Below are positions 35,601 to 47,646 of a DNA stretch of 64,000 bases, one piece after another. How positions within the stretch are numbered: position 1 is the stretch's first letter; every line of letters starts with the position of its first letter. The notes under the pieces were generated by a model. That model saw nothing but the letters and a program-made list of their open reading frames with translations. It was not told where the DNA came from and searched no databases. This stretch comes from Pachypanchax playfairii (taxonomy: Eukaryota > Chordata > Actinopteri > Cyprinodontiformes > Aplocheilidae): assembly GCA_006937955.1 (NCBI GenBank), contig SSNP01000002.1, forward strand, positions 8,389,170 to 8,453,169, in the 5' to 3' direction. Both the position numbers and the translations under genes were made by a program.

Positions 35601-38438
35601 CTCCCTCCCTCCCTCCCNNNNNNNNNNCCCTCCCTCCCTCCCTCCCATCAGAAGGTGATTTGATCTCTTGGCCTATTTTAGGATGCTGACCATTATGTTT
35701 CTTTGTCAGAGAGCATGAGAGCAGAACCTTTTCTAAAAACAAACAAAAATTATATGTTTTAACCGTTTGACAAGATTTATAAGTCATTTAGTTTAAAAAC
35801 AAATCAACAGAAAAACGTCCAGTAACTTTAATACTTTCATGAGTGGGAAGGTCAAAGTTACAGCAAAAGATTCCACTGAACAACAACGGCACAATGTCAG
35901 GTGCAAAACGATGGATTGAGTTTTATCAGTCATATCAGAGATGTTCTTGATCTTGTGCAGATTTTTAAACATCTCTCATTCAAATTTGAAGGCTTTGACT
36001 GAGATCCATTCAGTTCTGATGTAGTCTGGTTCCTAATAAACTCAAAATGTATAATTATAAAGTAACATATATAAGAACTCAATACATTTCTTGCATTTTA
36101 ACAATGAATTCAGCTGACTTTCGGGTAATACAGTCCTGTCTGTACTGGGTACCTACAAGGGTACTTATAGAGTACCTTCAGGGTAGGTACATGGAACTTC
36201 TGGATGATGTGAATTTTTTCATTAACATTGATAAAAAGAATAATCATACCTACATTTTCTTTTTAATATGAAACAATAATAATTAGTATTCAAGTTAAAG
36301 ACTGTACAGGAAAAACTAACATTTTCAATAAATTTGGTACCTTCACGACTCAGAGCTTCAAAAAGAATCTGAAGGACCTCTTCCCTCCGAGGGCTGTTGA
36401 TGTTTGCTGCATGTTGGAGAGCAGAACAGCCGCTGTGGTCTCGAGCTCTCAGATCACTGATTATTTAAAAAAAAAATGCAAATGGATTCATTCCAAGTTT
36501 CGAAGATTCATTCCAAGTTTCTATTTGTTTATAACCTGGAGAAATCTAAATATAACAAACTCTGTTCCCTTTTCTTCCAGCACATCATCGATGGGATTGT
36601 GGTATATATGCTTTCTTACGCTGACAACTCCAGCAGGTCCTTGATCACCTCCACGGGTCTGTGTTCCCACGGCAACCACGTCACTAAGCCTTCAAACAGG
36701 TCAATGTCCCTGATTGCAAGCATCACCGCTGTCACACCATCACTGTTAGGGATGTTTACATCCACTTTGTCTCTTTGAGTCTAACACACACAAACAACAG
36801 GATGAATACTGAGATGCACAAAGCAACAAATAATTATTACTAAATCATTTGATTCAACTTTCTGAGATCGGATTGGATTTATGCAACATGCCATGATGTC
36901 ATTAACAACACTGAAGTTTAAAAGCTTGATAAATCTCTCTAAAATCTAACAAAAGTTTCCTTTTTAAGCCCATTAGACATCATTTAGAGTTTAGCATCAG
37001 AAGTTTAGAGTTTTAAACATCTAATAAATTAATGTGACCTATAAAATCAATGCATTCTGCTGGTAGAGAAAACCCTCATACATTTTAACACCAGTCGTGG
37101 CTGTTGTTGACTTGTTTTTACAGAAGCACCTGAGAATTGAGCATCATATTTCCAGTAACACAAAACCACAAAGGAACAATAAGACTGGCTGCTCAGTTTG
37201 GATGAGGTAGTCAAAACATTTCAATTCTAAACTGCCAAAAAGTAAAAACCCATTTGCAAGTTGTGTTTTGTTCTAAACAAGACTGAATAAGTTTTTATAG
37301 TTTGGATTAATAAATTAAATCAAAGTTGGACAACAAGCTTTTATCTTAAAGAACTTTAACAGGAAGGAATTGCTGTTGTCCCTATTGTGTTGCTCATCTG
37401 GGAAAACCTCCGTCTTGGAGGGTTTTGTGGAGATACTCACCAACAGGTGCGTCACAGAGATCAAGTCCCCCTGCCAGGCCGCCTGCAGCAGCTGCGCCTG
37501 CGGGGACAAATGGGGTCGCGACATCCACCTCACCATTTTTTTCTGAAGCTCAGGTGGACTGATGTGGAGCGCTGTCTGCTGGCAGTGAACACACAATGTC
37601 AGGTCAGTCTCAGTCTTCAGCAGCGCCTGCACCACCTGGAATCATTGCAAAAATCGGGGTGAAAAGTTTCTGCAGGTGAGACTTTCTAGGACAAAACCCA
37701 CTTCAGTCATTTTCAGCTCCTCAAGGTCTAGAACCCTTCCAGCTTTAACTACTTCAACACAGCTGATTCAAATGATTGAATTACTTCATTAGAACATCAA
37801 GAGACTCATTCAAAACTTGCAGGACTGCTAATTCGGCGATCAGAATTAGGAATTGCTGTCCTTTTTTTAGTTAATTTTATTCCAGTATCTGATAATCTGG
37901 AGAACAACTGAAGCAAATCATATAGGATGGTTTAAAACTTTTGCACATGTATGTATATGAGCCTTTTCTCAGAAACCTACTTCCTGTTTTAGGAGGAGTT
38001 TCCCTCTTGTGTTATTAGGAAGTAATGCGATATTTGCTGCTGAAGGTGGATGCAGGAGGCGGTGCTTAAAGAGCAACATTCAGGTCACATGACTGTCGCA
38101 TACACATAAACATGTTGTTGTTGAAAGGAAAATTACTGTCAGTCATGTGACAAGATTATTTTTCTTTCCATCACCAGCTAGAAATTTTTAACAATGATCT
38201 TCTAAAATGGTTCGAGATGAACCAGACTTCCTCGTGTAAAATCCATTCACACACATCTGTAACTCACCTCCGTCATGTTGTTTCCACACGCGGTGATTAA
38301 GGCAGCGCATCTTCGCTGCTCCCCATCTTCAGTGTCGGGGACCTCCAGCTCCTCCTGGCTCACATCAAAACCCACAGCATCGCTTTCTTCCTCCAGCTCA
38401 TGATCATCATTATTGTCTCTCCTCGTCTTTGCCTCCAT
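29605..38438 (-). CDS. map3k19: Mitogen-activated protein kinase kinase kinase 19 with N-terminal ankyrin-like region
   Basis: MAP3K19 (YSK4) is a STE11-type Ser/Thr kinase that feeds JNK, p38 and ERK stress signalling. Fourteen exons, 5' to 3': 38438-38268, 37635-37441, 36780-36620, 36456-36341, 34762-34675, 33994-33872, 33795-33641, 33559-33525, 33123-31042, 30916-30812, 30686-30448, 30353-30101, 29993-29785, 29698-29605. They give 4026 bp, 1341 aa (human about 1328), and all joining phases agree. Residues 1-214 are ankyrin-like (CAALITACGNN, TALHIS, QLLQAAWQGDLISVTHLL, NIPNSDGVTAVMLAIRD, RARDHSGCSALQHAA). Exon 9 (349-1042) is a long, polar, poorly conserved region ending LTDDLLQCLAEELISLDERD, which matches mammals. 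The kinase runs from about 1065 to 1330: glycine loop GKGAYGTVYCG, AVKQ lysine near 1092, HRDLKGNN, DFGCARRL, GTPYWMAPE, and RPSAEQLLKHSFI at the end. All catalytic motifs are intact. Confidence 0.95.
35595..35646. repeat. (CCCT)n low-complexity tract containing a 10-base assembly gap
   Basis: The tract of CCCT units is interrupted by N at 35618-35627. It lies in map3k19 intron 4. The true length of the tract is unknown. Confidence 0.9.
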
Positions 38439-41400
38439 GTCTCACATGCTCCCAGTTAGACAAGCGTGAGCAAAAATCCAAGACAAACAGCTTCTGAGCT
38501 GTTCTGGGAAAAAATAGACAGCATATATAAAAAAGTGTTTTTTTGTTGGTTTAAAAATCAAACCTTAAATTTTTTTAACTAAGTCCTTTCAGCTTAATAT
38601 TTGTCGGTCTGTTTGTTTGTGTGATTATTGCTGTGATGTCAGTCTCTAATGATCCCTGATGAGTGCTGGGACCACACAGAGGGCGTGACTGGAAACGTAT
38701 CCCTCATTACTGACGCCGTCGAGTCACCATTAAACACATGGCTGTTCTGTGAATGGGCTTATCCACAGATGACAGCATGTAGGTGTGAATGTGAATGAAA
38801 GGGTTCTAATTTAATTTAACTCTAATGATCAGCATGTAATGAAGTCTATTATTCAAATGAATGCAACTATTAAGTTTGTAGTGTTTATTAGAGAGCATTA
38901 GAAATCTCTGAGCATGTGAGATGTGGATCTAGAATAGGAACGTTTACTTGGTGTCTGAAACTTCAGGTTTAATGTTTAACTAAAAGTGAGTGAACAGTTG
39001 TCCAAATAATCGATTTATATAAAAAACTAATCAGGGAAGTCATGAATGGAGCTGTTATCTGTTCCTCCTCAGCATTTAAAAATAAAATCAAACATCAGTT
39101 GCTGTAAAGAGTTAAAGACATTACTTACAGTTGTTTATTTTACTTTGACCCATTCTGATAATCCAGCTGTGAGTCTCATCTGAGCATCTGTAAGCATCTA
39201 CAGGTTTACATCATGGAAACCTTTGATCCTTTCTCAGACCTTCCACCTAAATGTTTCCTCTCTTTTGTCCTGCATGCCGTCTGCTGTATGTTTACGCTTG
39301 GTTTCCTTGGAGACAGCCTGTTAGACATGGGTGGATTTTTAATAAGACTGTTCGTTGCACACAACACTTTCAAATTCACACAGTATTTAAGTAAAAGATT
39401 CAGGTTTTCTTCTGCTTTAAAAGTTCTGATCTTCTTCAAATTAAAGAAACAAGCATTTTTAATGTCTTTTGATGAAACAAAAAAGAGAACTCGGGTTTTA
39501 TCACCACCTGCGTAGTTTGAGAGATAAAAACTGAAAGAGAAGTTGTTGACCTGTTTTCACACCCACTATGAAGGTAAGAACACCTGTGGAGCTAAAATAT
39601 TCAACAGAAACCTCAGAGAAAACGTTTTTAATGGAAGGGCCTTTTTAAATATACAGCAAAACACAACGATAATTCATCACAAAAAAACAAGATAAAAAAA
39701 AAAAAATACTCAGAACCATGACAGGAAACAACTAATCCACCTACCTCTTTGCTTTGTCTATAAGTTTCTTTTGTGTAAACTTGTGACATGTAACCATGTG
39801 AAGGTGTTTGGACGATATAAAAGACCTCGTATGAGTCATTGTTCGACTTTGTGATTCCAATGAAAGTGCTTTTTGACACTGAGCTCAAAGCAAACAAAGG
39901 GAGACAGCTTTCATATACCATGAAAGGATCTTCAAAGGTCAGTTAGTAGCTTTGTTAAAACCTAAAATGCTTTATAAAACATCTGTTCGCAACAATAGAG
40001 AAATAAATCAAGCTCAGTTTATTAATACTTTTATGTTTTTATTCTTTTATGCTAATTAAAGTCCATGTTTTTCTTTTGATGTATATGTGATCAAAATAGG
40101 AAGTAGTAGAACTATTAGAATGAAACTGAAGTAATTTGTTTGCGTCAGACATGAAAATAGATTCCTATAACAGCTGCAGGGAGATTTAATCAAGTTTTTT
40201 TAACTGGTGCTTCTATGGAGTAAGTTTACTGTCAAAAAGACGTGTATTATTCATCAACAATTCGTGCATAACTGGTCACAGGATTGTTAGTGAAGCTCAG
40301 ATACATCGATGCCACTAGTTGGATATGAGGCTTTTCAAATTAATAACACCAGGATGACCAACAAACAACAGATTCATAATTAATGTTGTTAGTAATCCTG
40401 TGACCTCGTCACAGTTTTCAATCCATATTCTTAAAGAATAATTTAGTATTCACAGCTTCACATCGCTTGTTATATTTATAAAGAGGAAACTGTAAATTTG
40501 GACCTTGTGAATTCTTGAAGTTGTAACATTTTAACTTATCTCATAGAGAACACAGACTCCACATGTTTGTAAATAATTTGGTAGAAACAAGTGTTTATAC
40601 ATTTCTAGTTATGCACAAACTGTTGATGAAAAATACAAATTTTTGTGACAATAATATTACCCCATAGTTTTACACCAGGGATTAGCTACAAAGCACCTGA
40701 AAAGAAGCACATAATGTTATAAGGTGACATCTATTTAACAGATACTTACCAATTAACTTTGGGGAAATTCTCATCTTCCAAAAATATTGTAAATGGAATT
40801 ATTATTAAACATGTTTCATCAGCCAAACTAAATGTCCACAGTCCCACGACTTTCTGTACTGTTGTGCTTCACGTCAACACCAGATGGCAGTGTTTAACAA
40901 CTTAAACATTTGAACCAAAACTAACTCAAACACATGGCACAACAACTACAACTCACATGCTATAAAACACATGTTCACCTTCAAAATAAATGTCTCTATT
41001 CACAAAAGTATTGGCAGGTTCAAAACATGTTGTTTAGGTAAAAACAAACACAAATTGTAGAAATGGGGTGCAACATAACTACAAGTCCATTCAGACTGTT
41101 TCTAACAAACAGAGGATTGGAAACTGTGAATTAAATACATTGATCAGGAGATAATAAGGAAGTGCAAGTGTTTGTAGAAAAACACACCTTCATGCAGGTT
41201 TATGATTCAGATGCTTTCAGGAGTGTGTGAAGAAAGAAGGAAAGAAAGAAAAAAAGACAACTAAGAATAATAAACAGACAGTTTCCCTGTGATCAGGGAA
41301 AACAAACAAACAAATAAACAAAACAACATAGCAGTTCCATGTCAGACTTTACAGGCTTCAGTTTGTTCGTTAAACATTAAAGTTGTAACGAAACAGCTAA

Positions 41401-41835
41401 AAACACTTTGGTTTATCTGAAAGTAAAATGCACCAGTGAAAAAATAGAACTAAAACAGTTTGTTGTCTGTTTCATCTAAACAAACCACAAGATTTGGAGA
41501 GCTTGATGTTCAGCACGGTGGTGGAGGGTTGATGATCTGGGCTGGTTCTAGATTTGAAGGCATCTGTCAGAGGACTGAGGTAAGAGAAAGATACAGAAAA
41601 CGAGAATTTCAGAAAACAGGAGCACAAAAGAAAATGAATCATGGAGGAGATTTGAATTTTCACATGCTGCTTCTGCAGTTTTCTAGATTTTGTGAATGAC
41701 ACCATGAGCATGTCGCTGGATGATATTCATCTGGGGCTGTAGTTTATTTAAAGTCCTGGTAAGAACAAGGATTCTCTTATTTGTTCAAACCTTTGAAAAT
41801 ATATTTTCATTTATGTTTGAAAAAGTCTGTAAGCA
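38439..41835. other. Intergenic region upstream of map3k19
   Basis: Contains the map3k19 promoter next to 38438, otherwise AT-rich DNA. A 100-codon open frame at 39213-39515 (plus) and a 97-codon one at 39628-39921 (minus) resemble nothing I know and have no splice support. No repeat recognised. Confidence 0.5.
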
Positions 41836-42323
41836 GTGGAGTACTCCCCCCCCTTCCTGCGCTCAGTAACGCGTTGGGTCCAGTCCAGTCTTGTGTCCCC
41901 TCCGGTCACCCTGCTGCCGTGTCCCCACACCCTCTCACCGGTCCCGGACTGGCGCGTCCCGTTGCGCACCAAACACCAGCCAGTTTTCACTCAACGACTT
42001 CCGGATTCCCCCCTAATCCCGACAGAAACAGCTCCAACTTCACGACTCGGCATGTTTCTCGTGGGAATGACATACGATCGGTGACAGGAAGACTCGGGGG
42101 AGTTGACTTCCAGCAGGAACAAGAACGAGTCTCGGATCTCCCCCGAGCAGTTTGCGCATTAAGGTGCAGAGGAGGCTCGTGTTTGTGGCTGATTAACCGC
42201 GCTGCCGCATTTCATGGATTTCCAGACCAGCAGTGACTTTATTATTTCAGCAGAACCTCTTTGAGCTCCTGTTGGATCTTCTCTTCCAAAGTTCACGCAC
42301 TCAATCGTGTCGGGAGCGCCAGG
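41836..42323 (+). promoter_or_regulatory. GC-richer 5' leader/promoter of the gene starting at 42324
   Basis: Base composition rises sharply here and CpG is common (for example near 41860-41960, 41995-42080 and 42150-42200), unlike the flanks. Such CpG-rich leaders precede first exons. The frame of the 42324 ATG has a stop at 42234-42236 and no ATG in between, so translation would begin at 42324. Other-frame ATGs upstream could act as short upstream ORFs if transcribed. Confidence 0.5.
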
Positions 42324-42381
42324 ATGAAGTTGCACACCGGCTCAGTTCTGCAGAAACAGACGCTCCTGTGGTTCGTTGTAG
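42324..42381 (+). CDS. First coding exon of an unidentified secreted or membrane protein
   Basis: ATG at 42324 sits in a fair initiation context (A at -3) after an in-frame stop. It encodes MKLHTGSVLQKQTLLWFVV plus the first base of a Gly codon, then a strong donor G|GTGAGT. A short basic start followed by LLWFVV looks like the first part of a signal peptide. No second exon is visible up to 64000, so intron 1 would exceed 21 kb. Genes with a tiny signal-peptide exon and a huge first intron in the wider human 2q21-q22 neighbourhood include NXPH2, THSD7B and LRP1B; neurexophilin 2 is my first guess, unproven. The human neighbour RAB3GAP1 is not expected to begin this way. Confidence 0.55.
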
Positions 42382-45300
42382 GTGAGTCTCTCACGCCCTG
42401 CATGCACTGACACAATTTAAGAATAAAAAAACCGACACCTGAATATACAGTAATAATAAATAAACTATATTAGGATATATAAACCGAATTTAATCTCACT
42501 CCACGTGAGCCAAACGACATCACAGACGTGTGAATTTCAGCAGCTGTGAAAGTAAATTACTTTAATGTCCCATATAAACTAACATGTATTGAACAGCTTG
42601 TTTGTTTAATAAAACACCCTTTAAGTCATAAAATACTTATCTCATTGTTTTGTTATAGTATCAAATAACATTTAATGAAGGACTGGTGGAGACGGTCTTT
42701 GCAGCAGTGTGAACACAGTTTGAAGCTGGAGTGCTGGTATAATTTGGTTTTACGCTGGATCAGTAAAATATGTCACAGCTGGTGAAAAACTTTCATATTT
42801 CAAAAATATATTCAGTAAAAAGAGAGAAGAGACTGTTTTTGGACTTGTGTGTTTCTAAGTTTCAGTTTAGAGGTACTACTTTTTGCTTATTATACCCTAT
42901 ATTCCCCGGTCTTAAAATGTTTCAAAATGTATATAAAAATGATATATTTATCTGCTTTCTTTCACCAACCTTACAGTATCAGAGTTTATTTGTAATAATT
43001 TGCATTTATTTGCATGAATACAAGCAACATTTGAGTCACGAAAAAGGTCAAATCAAGGTGAAACTCTCCTTAAATGTATTTATTTTTAATTTACAATAAC
43101 GGACAGAATGAAAACAGCTTGTTTGTTATATAAGATCTTGTTTAAAAAAAAGAATTCAGCTCCCAGTTAATCCAGTTCAGCAGTTTTTGGTGGTACTGGA
43201 TATAAATCAGTTTGACTCGTGGGTGTAAACTCCATAGATTCTCCCATCGGAGTGGCAGTTATTTCCTTTGAAAGGTTTTAATGAAATCAGTAATTCCTGG
43301 GAAGATAGGGCTGTTATATGAGCTGGAAAGCTCTTGAAAACAAAATAGATCTCAGCGAATAAACAAGTAAGCACATGAGAGCTCACATCTCTGAAACTTT
43401 GGTGTAAAACGAACGAGAAAAGCCTTTTCAAATGTGCATGAATCAGTCCTTCTGCTTTAAGTCTTTCAAGTAAAATACATCCATCCAATCTGCTTTTTGG
43501 ACAGATAAAGGTATTCATTCTAAGTTGAAACATTTTAAATTAAATTAGTTGTAATGATTTATTTAACATTTCTTTTATTGCAGATAAACTGAAATTTGTT
43601 CATGTTTTACCTTATTAATGTAATTCTTTGCTTATTCGAGCTCTCAGTCCTGCAACACGATCCCAAACCTGCTGGAACAATTTCACTTTATAATGTTACA
43701 ATTTCCTCTCATAAGTTTGGTTATTGAGGAAACGATGTCATTCTTTTATAACAAACTTAATCCGTTACAGACCTGAAACACATAAAGCCTCATAAATAAA
43801 CCTAAAAAAAAACCATATAATACTTTGAATACTTGAGTTTATTATGTCTATGAGGAAATTAAAGTCAAAGTAAATCAAAGACCTGGGACTTGCTGGTGAG
43901 ATTATATTTTACAGTGGTCCTGGAAATTATTTAGATTCCGACTGGAAGATGCAGCTGCTGAGAGGGAGATGGGGATTTCTGTTCAGATTGTTGCCCTGTG
44001 ACCTGGTCCCATGTAAGGAGCTGAAAACAAGTGGGTAAATTCCATACAACATTTAAGTATATGTGTAATAAAATCCAATTAAATTTAAACTAACACATGA
44101 ACAGTTGTGAACACACATCGCTACTGAGAGGAAAATGGAGAATTGCTGAAAGAAAAGAGAAACAGACTCATGAGAAGCTAAAAATTTAGAGTTAATTTTA
44201 AGATTTGTGATGCTTTTCACATACACAGAGCATTTTCGGAGCCCCAAAATCATGTTTTTGTTTTCATGTAGACAGCCAAAACACAACATTTGGAAAAGAT
44301 GACATCACAGCCCCGCCTCTTTGGAGTTTCTTGTAGATGAAGGCAAATTTTTTTGAAACAAAAAATAAAAACATAATTTTGGAAAAACTGCGTGGACAAG
44401 ACCTTGATGCAAGATATCTATAAATGCAACATGGGGTAAATATTTTGGATTGTTTGACCCTCCTTTCCTGCACCAAGGATGTATTTTTATCTAAAGGAAA
44501 CAGCCACTGTCTAGGAGCTTAAACAGAAAACAGCTTCTAGCCATTTTGCCAAAACTAAATCATAAGACATGGTTTCCAGCCAGTCAGTCAGAAATTAGAA
44601 GTGTTTATTCCTCATTTGAACAGTCACACTCAAAAGAGCCAGAAAGCTGGTTTTCACCTGAGACGACTGAGAGTTAAATACCTGTTCAGTTTCAGATGTA
44701 TCTCCAGCAAATTCACACACAAGACCTGGTTATGTAATGAACAAGCCTAAAAAATGAGAATATTATTCAAGATCTTGTTGACGTCCTCAGAATATATGAT
44801 GTTGTGCTGACCAACACATCATTGTCACAGTAAAAAAGAAGAAAGCTCTCCTGCACAGTAACACACCAAACTGCAGCTCGTTCAGACTCAGTGAAACTCC
44901 AGCTGAGGTGCTCAGGAGTTTCCTCTCTCCTTTGGCATTTGTTTCCTGTAACTAAAGCACAAAGTACTGTAGGTGTTCTTGATGTACAGTAACTGTTATG
45001 ACTCATTACCAGCACTAGATTCCCTCACTGCTGTTTCACCTTGTTCCTACTGAAAATGGCAGATTTTTAAAATCCTAAAAAGTCATCCACGTTGAAGTTT
45101 TTAATTCCTCTTTCACATGCACACAGATTGAATACTTTCATAAGTTAACGACTAACCTGAACAAAAATGACATCGAAGTCCTCATTTCTCCCCTTCAGTT
45201 GTACTTTTTTGTGGTTTAAAGAGACCTGCTTGTATAAGGGGAAAAGAGTCAGTTACTCTTTTCAACATGCAGAATGAGAGAGTTGCTTTAATCCTTTTTC

Positions 45301-45810
45301 TCTGAGGTGATGTTCTTTCAAGTGACAGCATGAGATTCAATTTAAATTCATTCAACACGATTCACAAACAGAAGCAACTTAGTCAAACGGCCGATAGAAA
45401 ACACTTTGTGGAATGAGTCACTGGAAAATACAAGCATAATGATTGTAGGCAATTATAATAGTTTACACAATACCTGCCAACTACAATATGAAACACTGAT
45501 TGACTCATAGGGCGGAATGTGGACATATTCCTTCCATCTTGCAGAAAAACTTTAGAAAAATACAATTTATTTTGTCCAAGCATTTTTTAGTCAACCGGTT
45601 TTCTTGAATCTATTTGCATGGGTTTAACTCACACGCCTGACAGGCTTTAGCTGCAAAAATAGTATATTTAGCAAATTAAAATGAACTCTGTTTTTCTGTG
45701 GAAAGGTTGTAAACAGCATGAAGAACATCAGTTTGGATAAATAGAAACTAGTTCTGACAAGAGACAAGAGATGGGCACCTACTCCCCCTCCAGTCCAGTA
45801 TAGGTACAAG
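42382..45810. other. Presumed first intron, no feature seen
   Basis: AT-rich DNA with only short, unrecognised open frames (up to about 109 codons at 42770-43099, AT-driven). No exon or repeat I can name. Confidence 0.45.
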
Positions 45811-45970
45811 ATGGATGGATGAATGGATGGATGGATGGATGGATGGATGGATGGATGGATGGATGGATGGATGGATGGATGGATGGATGGATGGATGGAT
45901 GGGTGGATGGATGGATGGATGGATGGATGGATGGATGGGTGGGTGGATGGATGGATGGATGGATGGATGG
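45811..45970 (+). repeat. (GGAT)n microsatellite, 160 bp
   Basis: About forty ATGG units with a few interruptions (one GAATGG near the start and three GGGT variants). The long MDGW/HPSI open frames on both strands are artefacts of the repeat. Confidence 0.97.
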
Positions 45971-46835
45971 TCTTTTTCCAGCTCATGTTCCGTATTGGCG
46001 GGTGAACAATCCAACGTTTAGTGCTGCTTCATAACAATGAGAAGAGCCAACATCGACCAATCACCGCCAGGCATCAGTCATTGTGTTTGTGCAACTAGAC
46101 AATCAGAACTAAACTTTCTCTTCAAACTGAGGTCTTTTGAAAAAAAAAAAAATTCTTAACCTTTCCAGAGAAACCCACTATAAAAGATCTGAATTATGAA
46201 TTTAAATGATCCCATATAAGAATAAAGTGTGTATAACAATGTACTGCTACAACAAGATTTTCAAAATGAATTATTTGTCTACATTATTTAAATTTACACA
46301 GTAAACATAACTTTTTAATTCATTCACTTAGTCATCTGCCATCAGATAAAAGCTGTTGTAATAATTGTCCTCAGGTGGGTTTTGCTGTGGTGCATGTTGA
46401 ACTGCTGCTTTACGGCTGCATGTTTCTTTTCCACTGAATTTACTGCTGCTGTAAAATCACCTGCACAGTCTTTCTGTGTGATACTAAGCAGGGATTGATA
46501 TGTATGTGAAGACAAAGGAGCCGTTGCACCAGGGAAACAGATGCCTCTGCTGCAGAAAATACATATTCAGCTAATTATGATGCTGACAATAAACACAATA
46601 TTAATTTTTCTTTCGGGTTTTTGTCTCATGTCCAAGTTAAGCTGGAAACTATTTTGAAGAAGTGATTTTAAAGAAGTAGTGGGCCTTTGTGTCTGTTCTC
46701 CTTGGATAGAGTATGTAATTCTGATATAAAAAAGACTCAAGGGGACTTTTAAGAAGCATCACAAATCAGAGTGGGCGGAGGGCCAATGACAGCTAGGATT
46801 ACTTTAAGAAGACAGGAGGAAATGAAAAAAAGTAT
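45971..46835. other. Spacer, no feature seen
   Basis: No exon or repeat recognised. Confidence 0.5.
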
Positions 46836-47646
46836 ATTGCTGTAGAAAAGTATCTACCCCCTTAAAGATGTATTCCATTTTGGCTTTTTTGGGTTACATT
46901 TAAATGTCTTAGATCAACAAACAAATTTGAATATAATGCAAAGATAACCTATTTAAGCAGTTTTAAATGATTATTTGATTATAAAAGCTATCAATTCAAT
47001 TAATTTTATTATACAGTGCCAATTCAAAACAAAAACAAACACAAGAATCTATCCAGAAACCTCAAGTCCAGATTCAAAGCCAACTATATACAAACAGTTC
47101 ATTTCTATTGCAACATATTATCAGACTTACTGATTTATACAATCCAATTAGTAAGAAATGTATTATCTAAGGACACCAACAGATTGTGTTTAAACACAAT
47201 CCTCCGTTCAGCACATCATGAACTGAACACAATGAAAAGGAATGGCTCCATTTTAACAGGAAGAAACTTCTATAGTAGAACCAGAAACAAGAATTGGTGG
47301 TTTCCACCATGTTTGAATAATATTATAATATTTTCTTCCTGAAATGCAACTTTAATTGGAAGGTGTGTGGTTATCTTGAGTTTTATCAACTTACATGGAT
47401 GACAATAACTTTGTTTATTATCTGTTCTTGAGTAGGGGGTAAATACTTTTTTATTCTGAGCCAGGTTGGTCTGGATCACTTTTTTCCCCGAATAAACTAA
47501 ATCATCATATGAAAATTACATTTTGGATTTGCCTTGGTCATATTTGATATAGAAAATATGTTTGCTAAACGGAAACAATTAAGTGTGAAAAAAATAAAAA
47601 ACAAAAGAAATCTTTAAGGGGGCAAATACTTTTTCACAGCACTGTA
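46836..47646. mobile_element. Decayed Tc1-like element ends
   Basis: The left end TTGCTGTAGAAAAGTATCTA followed by CCCCCTTAAAG and the right end CTTTAAGGGGGCAAATACTT followed by TTTCACAGCACTGTA are diverged inverted repeats of a fish Tc1 family whose termini read CAGTGCTGTGAAAAAGTATT. Subterminal matches continue (AAATGTCTTAGATCAACAAA against the mirrored right side). No transposase remains; the interior is occupied by a different repeat at about 46995-47345. Confidence 0.7.
46995..47345 (+). repeat. Second teleost repeat nested in the Tc1 remnant
   Basis: Starts CAATTCAATTAATTTTATTA with TACAGTGCCAATTCAAAACA, and near 47258 reads TTTTAACAGGAAGAAACTTC then TAGTAGAACCAG. I recall both motifs from one very common percomorph repeat (usual form TTTATATAGCGCCAATTCA to AGGAAGAAACCTCCAGCAGA). 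The class is uncertain. The open frame covering it is not a gene. Confidence 0.6.

Noticed and set aside
41781..42236. 151-codon open frame upstream of the 42324 ATG
   Set aside because: It is in the same frame but ends in a stop before 42324, sits in a CpG-rich leader where stops are rare, and resembles no protein family.
45624..46034. Long HPSI/MDGW repeat proteins on both strands
   Set aside because: Direct translation of the GGAT microsatellite; all frames of a 4-bp repeat stay open.
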